Source: Oehlia diaphana
Lineage: Eukaryota; Glomeromycota; Glomeromycetes; Glomerales; Glomeraceae
Direction: 5' to 3'
Assembly (NCBI GenBank): GCA_003833135.1
Contig: QZLH01000368.1
Span: 32,087-76,517, forward strand
DNA: 44,431 nucleotides
Positions 30,190 to 41,684 of the stretch are shown one piece after another (within the stretch, counting starts at the first letter, position 1; each line of letters begins with the position of its first letter). The translations under genes were made by a program, and so were the position numbers. The notes below the pieces were generated by a model. That model was not told where the DNA came from and did no database searches. It worked only from the letters and a program-made list of their open reading frames with translations.

Positions 30190-30790
30190 TTTATCATGTT
30201 GATAATAACTAATCCGGACATACACGTAATAAAATATCTTTTCAAAACATGAAGTTAACGTTTTCCTTTAAGTTGAACTGTATTGTTACTTTATGTACAT
30301 TTACGAATATGCTTCTAAGTCTTCAAAATTTTATTAGTTAACTTGGTGATATAAAGAGCGTGCTAAACATGCTACAATTGCTACAAGTGAAAATCTACAG
30401 ACTAAAAAAAAAAAAAAAGATTAACTGCTTTCCTTTGCTCCTATCTATTCTTCCAGACTTGTTTAGTATTTTAAACTATCAACGATAAGTGAATTTTTGC
30501 GTGATTTATTGTTTTAACTCTTTCGGCGTTGTTCACCTACATTAAACTTTATTCCTTTATTATCTTCTTTCTTTTTTATGTCTTGCTTTAAAAGTCTGAG
30601 TTAAAGTCTAAGTACTACACAGAAAAGATTGAACGCTTAAGTTAAACCACAGTGAGACAAAATATGTTTATATTCAGTTTATTAAAAAATGAACACAATT
30701 CTTATTTGTTTTCTGATACACAGTATTCTAAATTATTCACAGTATAATTGAGCATGTTTAAAATTAGAATCTTTGACGGTGCATCAACCT
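30190..30790. repeat. Diverged dispersed repeat, copy 1 (left of the kinase gene)
   Basis: Shares an ordered series of blocks with 35780-36345: GTTGATAATAA, AGTTGAACTGTATT, GTGAAAATCTACAG/GTGGAAAATCTACAG, CCTATCTATTCTTCC, ACTATCAACGATAA, GTGATTTATTGTTT, CTTTAAAAG, then a TTCAG-TTATTAAAA block. Same orientation in both places. No ORF. The copies are clearly diverged; identity was not computed. Confidence 0.7.
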
Positions 30791-31996
30791 AATCTAGTTT
30801 TATCACAATATAAAGAATTTGTGGGTGTTATTGACGAAAATGGTCCAAATCTTTGCCAAATATGAAACTGTTTGATTAGTACATACTTTAGTCAATTTTT
30901 ATTGGCTAACACTAGGAAGCGTAAGTCCGGAGCGATAAAAAGAATTTACGATTTCATTGGATGCTCACGTGTGGGGACTGAACGACCGATCATTTTTTAT
31001 GGTTTAGACATGTATAGTCTTTCGAGCCGAATACACGTTTTTTTCTTGTTTTATTATTGCCGTTTTTAAAAGTTGATTTGATATCACAATTTCTCACATA
31101 AAAACTTTTTCTTTATTAATTTTTTTTTGTGTCCTGATATTATGGACTCTTTACAATTACATACTCTGAACTAGAAATCTTTTTACAACTCAGTATATTT
31201 ACTGCTTAACTTTTAGATTACACTTAAGAACTTCGTTCACACTCACAGTACTTTGGAATAACGCTAAAATGACACCATAAGGCGTAATTACTAATAAAAA
31301 ATGATTTTTTCGTCTAGAGACGATAACTAATATAATTAAGTTATATATCAAAATATTTATTTGCAAAAAAATTGTTTCTAGGCGCTCAATACACTAATAA
31401 TCATATTTTAATGTATTTTTTAACTATTAACGATGAATACAAGTCAAAGGATTATTATTAGTACTAGTTTTATAGGTTTCGTAGTATTGTAGTATTTACA
31501 TGCTAATACTCTGTCAATATGATGTAATATTTATATATTTTGCATAAACTTTTTTTAGTAATTACTTTTGAATAAAAATTATAAGAGAACTTATAATATA
31601 ACATATAACAACAAAGTAATAGAGTATTTTATACTTAAATTTACATCAAATATAATTAGATTTTTTTTTTGTTTTTAATTAATTTATTATTTACTTTTTT
31701 ATATTTTGTACAAGTACTGCAATTAAGTAGTAATGGTTTCCATTATTTATTTCCTTTTAGTTATTATATCTGTACTGAAAATTTTACAAAAATAAGAGCG
31801 TTATAGAATTTTAATTAGTTAATTCTCATGTGACTGTATTTTGTGTTTGGTACTGCGTCAGATATTTAGTGATGTGTTTCTTTTTTTTTATTTAGAAAAA
31901 TGTTCCGGAGTTTAAATTGATTCTAAATTCCCGGTGAATGAGGATGTGTTACAAAGGAATAGTTTACCAAATAAAACTCAGATTGGCAAAAAATTC
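30791..31996. other. Intergenic
   Basis: AT-rich sequence upstream of the second MITE copy. No coding signal beyond short chance frames was recognised. Confidence 0.45.
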
Positions 31997-32003
31997 AGCT
32001 ACG

Positions 32004-32096
32004 CACCCCATTCGGGTGATCATCAAAGGTTATAACCTATGCACTTGTGACATAAATCGTAAGGTTATAACCTTTGATTATCACCCGAATGGGGTG
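32004..32096. mobile_element. 93-bp palindromic MITE, copy 2
   Basis: Same length and sequence as 1339-1431 except one base seen in the right arm (GATTATC versus GATGATC). It is flanked by an exact 7-bp direct repeat AGCTACG (31997-32003 and 32097-32103), a clean target-site duplication. It lies about 190 bp upstream of the kinase start codon, so it sits in the promoter region. The near identity of the copies suggests recent mobility. Confidence 0.93.
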
Positions 32097-32282
32097 AGCT
32101 ACGAAATGAATTTCTAAATATGTAAAAAATCTTAGAAATTCATTACACAATAAGCGGATTGTCAACATGCATAATTTTTTTCTTCTATAAACGTTCGTTA
32201 ATGAATTGTATTTCGGAAATTTAAATAAATACTCTTGTATTATTTTTGTATTCAATTTTTATGATTCTTGAAATACAACAAT

Positions 32283-35140
32283 ATGAACACAGTTGATGAT
32301 CCATATGATCCATTTTTTAAACATACACCATCTAGCCCTGTACCTGTTATATTTATTCCTTTTAAAAATAATGAAAAGAAATGTAATTATTGTGGAATTG
32401 AATACTCCAAGACACTTAAATTTGGACAAAAATATTGTAAAAATTGTTTATTTCGTTATATTAAATGCATGGACAACGATGTATCTTTGAATAAGTATGT
32501 AAATACAAGTAATACTCATCAATGCATTAAGCATAAAGCAACTAGGAACGTTTTTTGTGCAACAAATACTCAAGAATGGTGTGTACATTGCTCTGAGATT
32601 TTATATTTTACACATTTAATCCCAAATAATACCTTATCATTAAATAATTACTCTATATATTGTTCTGGACGAGGATACTATGCAACAAGACCTGAATATA
32701 AGAGTTTTAAATTAGTTGTGTATGGTCAAGAACATCATCATCAAATTTATTCTGAATGGGTAGAATCAATTTTAACTAAAAAGTCCATTCAAATTTTATG
32801 TTTATCATGGTGGGATAACTTTGACAAGTGTGTAGTCTGTTTACAAGAACTAAAATATATTCACCAAGAGTCAGTACCTTATTACCAAAAATGGTACCAA
32901 AAATGGTGTTCAAATTGCTTTATAATTTATGCTGGATGTAGATTTTGTTTAACCACAAGTATTATTTTTGGGATTACAAGTCAATCTCAATGTAAAAATT
33001 GTGAAAGAATCTCATTCATTAATGTTGATATTACAAATATTAACAGTGAAAACTGTATCGTAGATGATTTTATTCTTACATTTATAAATAATAATACAGA
33101 TTCAGATTCATTCAAGTTTATTAGAAAATTATATAGTAATATGGTAAAACGTTTAATAGAATGGATTCCATATTCTCAATTTAAAGATTTAAGAAAAATA
33201 GGAGAAGGAGGATTCAGTATTATTTATAAAGCAACTTTGTCGGATGGTATAAGTAATACTGACGTTGTTTTAAAAAAATTATTTAGTTCACAGAAAATTG
33301 GGAAAAATTTTCTCAATGAGGTAATGTTAATGTTAATATATTTTTTTAATGTGCTTTATTCGATATTTATTAAGGATTATATTTATACTTTAGATAAAAG
33401 CACTTTCTCAATGTAATGATGATTTTACCGAATTTAAAATAATTGAGTTTCATGGTATTACACAAGATCCTGTAACAAAAGAATATATATTGATAATGGA
33501 ATATGCAAATGGCGGAAATTTACATAATTATTTGCAAAAGAATTTTATAAATATTACGTGGGAAAAAAAATTACATATTTTAGAGAAAATATCATCCGGG
33601 TATTTATATTTTTTAATGCATTAACTTATCTGTATTTATATTTATTAACTACTAAATGTTTATATTTTAGACTTCAATCTATTCATGAAAATAATTTTAT
33701 ACATCGGGATTTTCATAGTGGGAATATATTATCATCAGGTCAATCTTGGCTAATTGGAGACTTTGGATTATCACAACCTGCAAATAGTACCTCACCAAAT
33801 AATGAAATATATGGAGTAATACCTTATATTGCACCAGAAATATTTAAAGGTGCTTCATTTTCTCAAAAATCTGATGTATATAGTTTTGGTATGATAATGT
33901 GGGAACTTACAACAGGTTGTAAACCTTTTGCTAATGTCGAACATGATATTAATCTAATTTATGAAATTATTGATGGAAAACGACCCGAAATTACAAATGA
34001 TACCCCTGAATTGTTTGCTAATTTAATGAAAAAATGTTGGGATTCTGATCCTTCAAAAAGACCAACTTCTGGTGAAATAGAATGGAAGTTTTCAAATAAA
34101 ACTGGATTTAAAAAAGCATTTGAAGAAGCTAAAGAAAAAAGATTAGAATTAAGACAAGAAGCATGTAAACAAGCTATAAAAAAAACATCAGAATTAGCAC
34201 AAGCATATAAACAAGCACTTGAACAAGTTGTAAAAATAATATTAGAATTTGAACAAGCCGAAGAAAAAAAATCAGAACTAATACAAGAAGCACTTACACC
34301 TGAACAAACTAAAAAAAAAGTATTAGAACTAATACAAGCACATGAACAATCTGAAAAAGAAGGTTTAGAATTATTACAAGAAGTACGTGAACAAGTTGAA
34401 AAAAGAAGATTAGAATCAATACAATTAATACAAGAAGCAAGTGAACAAGTTAAAAAAAAAATATTAGAATTAATAAAAGCACATGAACAAGCTGAAAAAT
34501 ACAGATTGGAAATAACACAAGCACATGAACAAGCTAAAAAAAAAGGTTTAGAATTAATACAAGAAGTACATGAACAAGTTGAAAAAAAAGAATTAGAATT
34601 AAAACAAGAAGCACTTGAGCAAGCTGAAAAAAAAAGATTGGAATTAATACAATTAAAGAAACTTGGACCTGAATTTAGTGATAAACCTCATCCAAAAGCA
34701 ATTTATACAAGTAGAGCATTAAGTTCATTGATTTCTAAATCTTCTATAGATTTTTCTTCAATTAATTCAGTTAGTGTTAAACAAGGTATATTATATTAAT
34801 TTTTACTTACTTGCAGTCAGATAATGATCTATTTATTTCATTTTTATAATTAACTTAATTACTTTTTAGAGTATATTACAAAAGAATATGAACTTGATAT
34901 AAATAAAGTTCAAAGGTAACTGTTACAATGAATAAAATTTTTCATTATGCATTCTTTAGTTCATCCACACAAAATATAAATTCTTCCGTTCAAGTCTTTA
35001 ATCCTCAGTATCAAAATTTTAGTGGACCTAGTGGACTATTAAATAATTTGATTTCAACTGTAACTGCAAATTCTTCAAGAAAGCGAAATATTGAAGGATT
35101 AGAGATTGAAACACAAAAAAGTAAAAAAAATAGTAAGTAA
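32283..35140 (+). CDS. Protein kinase with Cys-rich N-terminus and coiled-coil tail, five exons, 861 aa
   Basis: Inferred exons: 32283-33320, 33394-33599, 33671-34785, 34870-34915, 34960-35140; all introns are short, AT-rich and GT..AG, and codon phase is kept throughout. The N-terminal 290 residues hold repeated Cys pairs (CNYCGIEY, YCKNCLF, CVHCSE, CVVCLQEL, CSNC, CRFC, CKNCERI) that look zinc-binding. The kinase domain (about 300-560) has the glycine loop GEGGFSIIYKA, VVLKKL, the catalytic loop HRDFHSGN, DFGLSQ and IAPE, so it should be active; it resembles tyrosine-kinase-like kinases. Residues about 565-745 are an imperfect repeat of roughly 14-15 residues (such as LELIQEVHEQVEKK), a charged coiled coil. 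The tail contains PKAIYTSRAL and ends in a Lys-rich motif. The start is the ATG at 32283. An alternative last splice (GTAAGT after 35130 to AG before 35221) would change the final residues. Confidence 0.88.
34110..34665 (+). repeat. Coding minisatellite for the kinase coiled coil
   Basis: Purine-rich imperfect repeats of about 42-48 bases encode LELIQEA.EQ.EKK-type units inside exon 3 of the kinase gene. Units keep the reading frame, which suggests expansion under selection for an open coiled coil. Confidence 0.75.
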
Positions 35141-35779
35141 ACTTTGACAAATTATATTTGTAGTATTGTAATATGGTGTAATCACGTTAATTTATATTAA
35201 TGTTTTTTTAATTGAAATAGGAGAAAGATATTAAAAGCTTATAATTTAGATTTGTTTATGAAGTATAATCGAATATGATAAGTTTAAGTATATTAATGTT
35301 TTATGTATTATTTTTAAATTTTAAATAAAGTACAAAATTAAACATTTACATGTTTACACATAAATGACGATTATCGTTAACCTTCATATTATTACATCAC
35401 GAAAAACATGATTCTATAATTCAAAAAACATTCATTTCGTGTGTAGGGAAACTGTAAATTTGCATATTTAATTTTTTGTACAAAAAAGACGTACTTTACA
35501 ACTCATACAATTAAAATAAGGCCTAAATAGACTACATCATCTGAATAGTAATACTTTATTTTATACTATATGCTAAAATCATAAGATTTTTACATCGTTC
35601 CGTGATTTATTTTCGTTGTATTACAATTATAAACGTATCACCGGCGAAATTTTAGCAATATTATTACGGTTATAGAAAATTATTATTATATTTAATAAAC
35701 TTATGCAAGTTGAGCAATATATAATATAGTTAAGTTACTTTGTTTGTAACGCAAATATTTAGAAATGGCATAAAAAGTT
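35141..35779. other. Intergenic, downstream of the kinase gene
   Basis: Carries the possible alternative last kinase exon (35221-35234). The rest is AT-rich with no recognised gene. Confidence 0.45.
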
Positions 35780-36345
35780 GATAATAATTATTCCGAAAAA
35801 AAAAATGTAATAAAAATATCTTACTTTTAGTTGAACTGTATTACTTTACGTACAATACATTTACGAGGTTCATGTGAATACTAATAAATATATTAAAATA
35901 CATGTTAAACATGTTACAGTTAGTTACTACACGTGGAAAATCTACAGGCTTACCAAAAATAATTACTTTATTCCTATCTATTCTTCCGAAATCTTAACTT
36001 GTTCAGTATTTTAAAACTATCAACGATAAACTTCTGAGAGTTGACACGTGATTTATTGTTTCACATTCTCACCTACTCCTACAGTATGCTTTATTCCCAT
36101 TATTGTCTCCTTCCTTTTTTATGACTTTCTTTAAAAGCTTCTTGAGTTAAGGTCCAAGTACAGTCATACTGGGTGCAGGGAAGGTTGAGCGCTTGAATCG
36201 TTGTGCGACAAAGTCTGTTAAAATTCAGATTATAAAATATTGAACGCAAAAGTTTATTTATTCACTGAAACATCCAATTTCTAGATTATTTTCAGTACTT
36301 CATATTAAACATGATTGACAAGAAATATTATTAGATATTTGACTA
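35780..36345. repeat. Diverged dispersed repeat, copy 2 (right of the kinase gene)
   Basis: Direct-orientation partner of 30190-30790, with the same block order. It extends slightly further, through ATATTTGACTATTTCA at about 36335, which also occurs in the partial copy at 14525-14760. No ORF was seen. Confidence 0.7.
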
Positions 36346-37677
36346 TTTCACAAAAATTGTTCGTACCTGAAATGAAAAGAATTTTTTTATTAAAAAATTT
36401 TCTAATTTTTAACATGCTTAAAAATTCATGATAACTAAAGAATAAAAATAAAAAATGAACTTGTAAATACTTCATTTTAAAGTAATGAGAAGTAGGTGAT
36501 TTTTTTGACGTAAATATTTTTTTTTTTTATTTTTTTTTTTTATAAAAGTATGGCATTATAATTATTACGTGTCATTTTTTTTATTACGTTCGAAAGAAAA
36601 TTTATTTCTAACTGCTAAATTAGATTAATGTTTTTTATTCATTTGATTTATTAAAACATTAAATGAAAATCCATCGTAACGATCGATTTGATACATTCGT
36701 TATAAAGATATTGTATAAAATGACTTACAATAACTTAATCATTATGATATGAAACTATCAACTTGTGCTTTATTAATATTAAAATTTAATTAATACTTTT
36801 AAGAAATGGAATACCTCACATTTTGAAATTATAATTCTTTTTTTCCATAAAGAATATCTTACATGATTTTTAATTTTTATAATTCGAAGCGAGAACGATG
36901 ATTTTATAAAAAACATACCGATACGATACCGATACGTAAAATTTAGAACGTTCTAACCGTATTTGATATGAAATATCAAGAAAAATCCAGATTTACAATA
37001 AAATTTTTTAAAGACTATTTTTTTAAAAAAAATTCTCATAAGACGAACTTGATATTCGCTACTTCAAACCAGAATGAAGCTCAAATTTTCGACAAGAAAA
37101 ATAAGGCGTCGATCATGAACCAAAAAAAATCCAAATGAGACAGAAAATCAAGACTGGGTCAGGTAGGTTGGTAAAAGTTGTTAAAAACTTGTCAATTTAT
37201 CTGGAAGGAACAACTTAAATAGTGACGTAATAGTAAAAAGGGTAAAAGATAAGAAATAGAAGTACTAGTTTATTAGTGATAGGAAAGTCGGCTGAAAATA
37301 GGTGAGCGGAACTATACAATAAATATGACTTTGGTATTTATAGTTTCGTCCATTGTTACCCTAATCGTGCATCAAAGTAATTTTAAATCTACAAACATAT
37401 GGTTTTTATTGCACTAATAAGGTAGTTATATTACCATTCAAACTTGTTTTAGCTTTTTTTTTTGTCTCCCTTTTCGTTCTGTCATACTAAATGCCGATCA
37501 TTTCTGTCAGCGATTAGCTTACCTTTGCCCGAACACACTTTGATTGGTGTATGATTCAAAATGATCGACACACCCTAAATCCGAATATGATATAATTTAT
37601 ACTAATTTAATAATTTTGACGTAATTAAAAGAAATCCCCTTTCTCCTACTTTTTTCTATTTGCTTTTCGTATACAAT
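36346..37677. other. Intergenic and F-box upstream region
   Basis: No gene was recognised. A T-rich run lies near 36518-36541. A pyrimidine-rich leader at 37635-37670 ends just before the F-box start codon, as in its paralogues. Confidence 0.45.
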
Positions 37678-39372
37678 ATGTCATGCTCAAAATTATTACC
37701 AGGAAATTTACCAGAATTGACCAACGAAATTATACAATATCTTCGAAATGATTATGGTACATTACATTCATGTATATTGGTTAATAGATTATGGTGTCGT
37801 TTAGCAATTCCAATATTATGGGAAGACCCATTTTCAATGAAACATCCAAAAAATTATTATTTCATTGAAATTTATTTACATAATATAAATGATGATGATA
37901 AAACAAAATTAAATGAATATGGAATTGATAGTGACTTTTTTCCTTTAAATACATTATTCAATTATCCTAATTTTATTAAATCTTTAAATACAAGAAAAAT
38001 TTTGGTTTCTGCTGAAAAATGGGTTGGAACTATTAGAAATTTATTAAATAGGAAACAACCTAATAATAATAATTTTAAACAACAAGAAACAAATTATGTA
38101 TTTCCTTTACATCCATTTGATTTAAATTTATCAAGAAAGATTTATAAATTATTATTTAAAATCTTTATTAATAATGAAGCAAATTTAAATGCTCTTGAAT
38201 ATGTATTAAATGAATTTTATGATTATGATACAGTTGAATTAATTTTACAAAATCCGAATTTTATTCGTAAAATTAATAATTTAAAATTAATGAAGATTAA
38301 TTCTTATTTAAACTTTTTATCATTTATATCAAATACTTGTAATTCAATAACGACACTTCATTTTGATTTTATAAGAAGAAATATTATGGATAAAACTTTA
38401 ATTAATAATAATTTATCAGAGATAATCAAATCACAACAAAATCTTCAAAAAATTTTATTCGAACAAATTGAATTTTCTTTAAATTATACATTTTTATCAT
38501 TAAAACATTCTAATTGTTCAAATACTTTAAGATCACTCCTATTTTTTGAAGTTGATTTTAAAAATACTAGTTCAATTATTTTATATGAAGTATTTGAATT
38601 ATTAAATGTGTTAGAATCTATTCATATACTTTATTGTTATTTTGATTCTAATTTTATTCAACAAATTGTTAATATTACAAAACCATTTAAATTAAAATCC
38701 TTATTTTTAAGTACTACTTTACAATTTGATTCATTACAATTATTATTAAGAAAATCTGGTGATTATATAGAAAATTTTGGTTTTAAATCTTTAATAAGTA
38801 ATGAAATGAAGAAAAATTTATTTGATTTAACTATAAAATATTGTTCAAATATTAAATTTTTTGATTTACTTGGTTTTAATAATCAAAATATATTTTTTGC
38901 TTTTAATTTAATTGAAAAAATTGAAAAAAATCTTAATTATCTTTCTATTAATTTTTGTAAATTTTTTAATTTTCAATTAAATGATGATATTGAACTTAGT
39001 TCAATTATTTTATTAAATTTAGGTCAATTATTACCTACTAAATTAGAATATTTAAATTTAGCTCTTATGATTAATTCTGATAATTTAAGAATTTTTTTAA
39101 AAAATTCTCAAAATACTTTTATTAACAAATTATTAATTAGAAATAAAATGTCTAAAAATAGTGAAAATATTTTACCTATTATAAAAGAATATATTATGAA
39201 AGAAAGTAGGGTTAAATTTTTAGCTTTTGAAGAAGTTTTTTTTATTGGAAAAAGGAAAGATTTGGTTTTTTCAAAAGATGATGTAAAAGAATTTGATTTT
39301 TATGATATTCAAGTCATAAATTATAATGATTTACAAATTAATGTTGGTAATTTTATAAAAGAAATAGATTGA
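37678..39372 (+). CDS. F-box protein, MACSK subfamily, intact, 564 aa
   Basis: Starts MSCSKLLPGNLPELTNEIIQ. The F-box at residues about 9-55 is followed by WEDPFSMK and a long leucine/asparagine-rich LRR-like region (FKLKSLFLSTTL, LGQLLPTKLEYLNLALM). It ends with EFDFYDIQVINYNDLQINVG. The ATG at 37678 is chosen because paralogues begin at the same residue; an upstream in-frame TTG at 37660 has no support. By family it is an SCF ubiquitin-ligase adaptor, substrate unknown. It is the opposite strand and about 20 kb from the intact paralogue at 15359-17032, and divergence is visible throughout, more so after residue 120, so it is not a very recent copy. The CT-rich leader is conserved upstream. 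Confidence 0.92.
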   Translation: MSCSKLLPGNLPELTNEIIQYLRNDYGTLHSCILVNRLWCRLAIPILWEDPFSMKHPKNYYFIEIYLHNINDDDKTKLNEYGIDSDFFPLNTLFNYPNFIKSLNTRKILVSAEKWVGTIRNLLNRKQPNNNNFKQQETNYVFPLHPFDLNLSRKIYKLLFKIFINNEANLNALEYVLNEFYDYDTVELILQNPNFIRKINNLKLMKINSYLNFLSFISNTCNSITTLHFDFIRRNIMDKTLINNNLSEIIKSQQNLQKILFEQIEFSLNYTFLSLKHSNCSNTLRSLLFFEVDFKNTSSIILYEVFELLNVLESIHILYCYFDSNFIQQIVNITKPFKLKSLFLSTTLQFDSLQLLLRKSGDYIENFGFKSLISNEMKKNLFDLTIKYCSNIKFFDLLGFNNQNIFFAFNLIEKIEKNLNYLSINFCKFFNFQLNDDIELSSIILLNLGQLLPTKLEYLNLALMINSDNLRIFLKNSQNTFINKLLIRNKMSKNSENILPIIKEYIMKESRVKFLAFEEVFFIGKRKDLVFSKDDVKEFDFYDIQVINYNDLQINVGNFIKEID

Positions 39373-40964
39373 ATTTAACTTTTTAAACTTTTGATATTAC
39401 TTGCTATTTTTTTTTTTTTTTTCATTCATTCATTCATTTATGTATCTATTATATATTAATAAAGGATTATTTCTAATATTTATCCTATTTCGAATATATT
39501 TGATTTTATATGTGGTAAATATTGTATTGTCAATTAATAGATAATTACTATAAATATTTACTATAAATAAGTTTTGTATTTTATTTATTTTACACATAAA
39601 GATGATAATGTTACCTCAGGAATAGATGAAAGTTAAAGAATTTTATTACTGAAAATGTATTTAAAGTAAGTAAAATGTACCAAAAGTGCAAACGCCGATA
39701 TGAGTTTTATTGAACAAAACCTCGATTTAAATAAGATGAACGTAAGAAAAAAAAGAAGTCATGAATTAAGTAAATGCATTTGGTGGTGGGTAATATAGAT
39801 GAATGAAAAAGAAATACTAGGGTGAACTTTTGCAGAATATATAGCAAAATTAGAAAGCTAGTTAAATAGATATATATGAATGACTATACAGTATATAGTC
39901 AGTTATGAACTAAGTATTTATTGTAACTTTTTTACATATTTACAGTTATACTTAAACTCAATTTGGAGATAGTTTCCTTGTTTTAATTTTTGATGCAGCA
40001 ATCATAAAACAATTTTTGATTGACTTAAATAAACATTTCCATCATTATTATTATATTGAGACTAACCATTAAGTTTTTGAACTATTAGTTAATAAATGAT
40101 TACTAATTATTGATAATTAATTATTCTTTTTTTTTAGAAGTCTATCTCTAAGGATTAAAATGATAAAAGTTGCAGTCAGCTTTCATCATGTCCTATTTCT
40201 CCTTTTTGTTTCCTATCATTACTTCCTTTCATCTTCTATTACTTTCCATTACTCCATTGTTATTTCATTTTTTATTAGCATCTTTCTCCTTGATCATTGT
40301 AATTTACTTATCTTTTTATTCATTGTTATTGTTTCTTTTATTTGTATCACTTCATTAAAAATACAGTGATTTTTTTCTTTAAAATCGTAAATTTAAGTTT
40401 AGCTGATCAATAAACCTACTCTATATATTGTACTACTCTATACTTAATTTACTCATTATAAATAGAAAACATCATTTGTTTATCCATTCTATTAATTTAT
40501 TTATTTAACGAAGTTTATTGATAAAAGAGTTATCAACAATTTGCATATTTATAAATTGGCCATTTTTTTTTTACAATATTTTCACTTAAAAGATCTTTTA
40601 GTTTATATACATTATTAAAATTAACATTCTTCCTAAAAATTTGGTAGAGCCATTAACTTGCATTGCAAAGGAACCTGAAATACATCAGAACTAAATAAAT
40701 AACAAATGATAAAAGTTTTAATCTAGTTGCAGATTCAAATTGCGATAAATATTATTTTTTACTGTACATTCAAATATCAGCATTGATGGAAACTTTTATG
40801 AATTATCATGTAATAAAATATTGAAGAAACTGAAATTATTATCTTGACTTCAATATTCGTCCTACTCCAATTCAGAAATTTCATAATGCAGATTTATCTC
40901 ATAAGGACAAAATGAATTGATATACGCCCTACAAAATTTCATAATTTTTTAGTCACTATAACCT
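39373..40964. other. Intergenic, low complexity
   Basis: Includes a T run followed by a CATT microsatellite near 39408-39440 and a pyrimidine-rich stretch at 40170-40370 whose long open frames reflect composition. A short reading at 39690-39770 (MSFIEQNLDLNKMNVRKKRS) is possible coding debris. No gene is supported. Confidence 0.4.
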
Positions 40965-41066
40965 AATACCATATGAGGCTTACCACCCTGTTAATTATGC
41001 ATAAGCAGGGAACCCCAGGACACCTATGTGGCCATCATAGGATCTATGGCAATCTCATATGGTATT
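40965..41066. other. Multi-branched hairpin in a locally less AT-rich segment
   Basis: A perfect 13-bp outer stem (AATACCATATGAG at 40965-40977 with CTCATATGGTATT at 41054-41066) encloses two further stems: CCCTG/CAGGG (40986-40990 with 41006-41010) and CCTATG/CATAGG (41023-41028 with 41036-41041). The arrangement is a three-way-junction-like fold on either strand. The segment 40960-41440 is visibly richer in G and C than its surroundings. It could be a structured RNA, or part of a repeat element. No known RNA family was recognised. Confidence 0.45.
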
Positions 41067-41684
41067 CAATAACAACAACTAAGTAAGTGTCATGACATAG
41101 AAATATGTGTCATTTCCACGGGCACCACGGCTTGCCCTCCCATATGGATCGGCTTGGGGATCACCTATGTGGCATCATTGTAGCTACGACTTGTGCACAA
41201 AGCAGATGACTACATAGCCAGTAGCAAATGGTACGTACTACGAGCACATAAACCTCTATGTCAATCATAACAGTCCACCATCCGGAAGTCTTTCTGCGAC
41301 CCCTCCTCCGGTGAACACGTACTCGCATGTCCATCCGGCAAACTGTTATTTATACTCACCATTTAATGATACGACCCAGCATCGTTTAGCGTTAGCTTGT
41401 CCTCTATCGCAAACAGATACTAAATTTGGCATTATCTTACATTCTTAAATTCAGTTGATCTGCCTAAAAAATTGAAAGAATCAAATGTGTGATAGACAGC
41501 AGAAAACATGTAAAAAAAGAACCACAAAAGCGTCTAAACTGACAGGAGTAGTTGGAGTGGTTTTTCACTTACAAAGCAAGTTTCCAATAGCTAGTGAAAC
41601 TCGTTACCATATGTTTTCCAAAGGTTCCACCAGTAAATACAGTTCTTGATGTTATATATATATAATTTCTGCCTTAATATTTAT
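41067..41684. other. Less AT-rich unassigned segment
   Basis: Includes another copy of CACCTATGTGGC(C)ATCAT (about 41163-41182), the motif inside the neighbouring hairpin. A minus-strand reading near 41375-41445 (MPNLVSVCDRGQANAKRCWV) is followed by a good GTGAGT donor and might be a first exon. No complete gene could be built. Confidence 0.3.

Noticed and set aside
32268..32282. Upstream TTG start for the kinase
   Set aside because: The ATG at 32283 is the first ATG in frame and nothing supports the extra residues.
30190..36345. Reading the direct repeats as LTRs of a retrotransposon
   Set aside because: No TG..CA ends, primer-binding site, polypurine tract or pol gene were seen, and the interval holds an ordinary kinase gene.
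37660..37677. Upstream start (TTG) for the intact F-box gene
   Set aside because: Paralogues begin at the ATG at 37678 and a TTG start is unlikely in a eukaryotic nuclear gene.
40160..40370. Two overlapping Phe/Leu/Ser-rich frames resembling membrane proteins
   Set aside because: They are frames of a pyrimidine-rich tract; overlapping frames of equal length point to composition, not coding.
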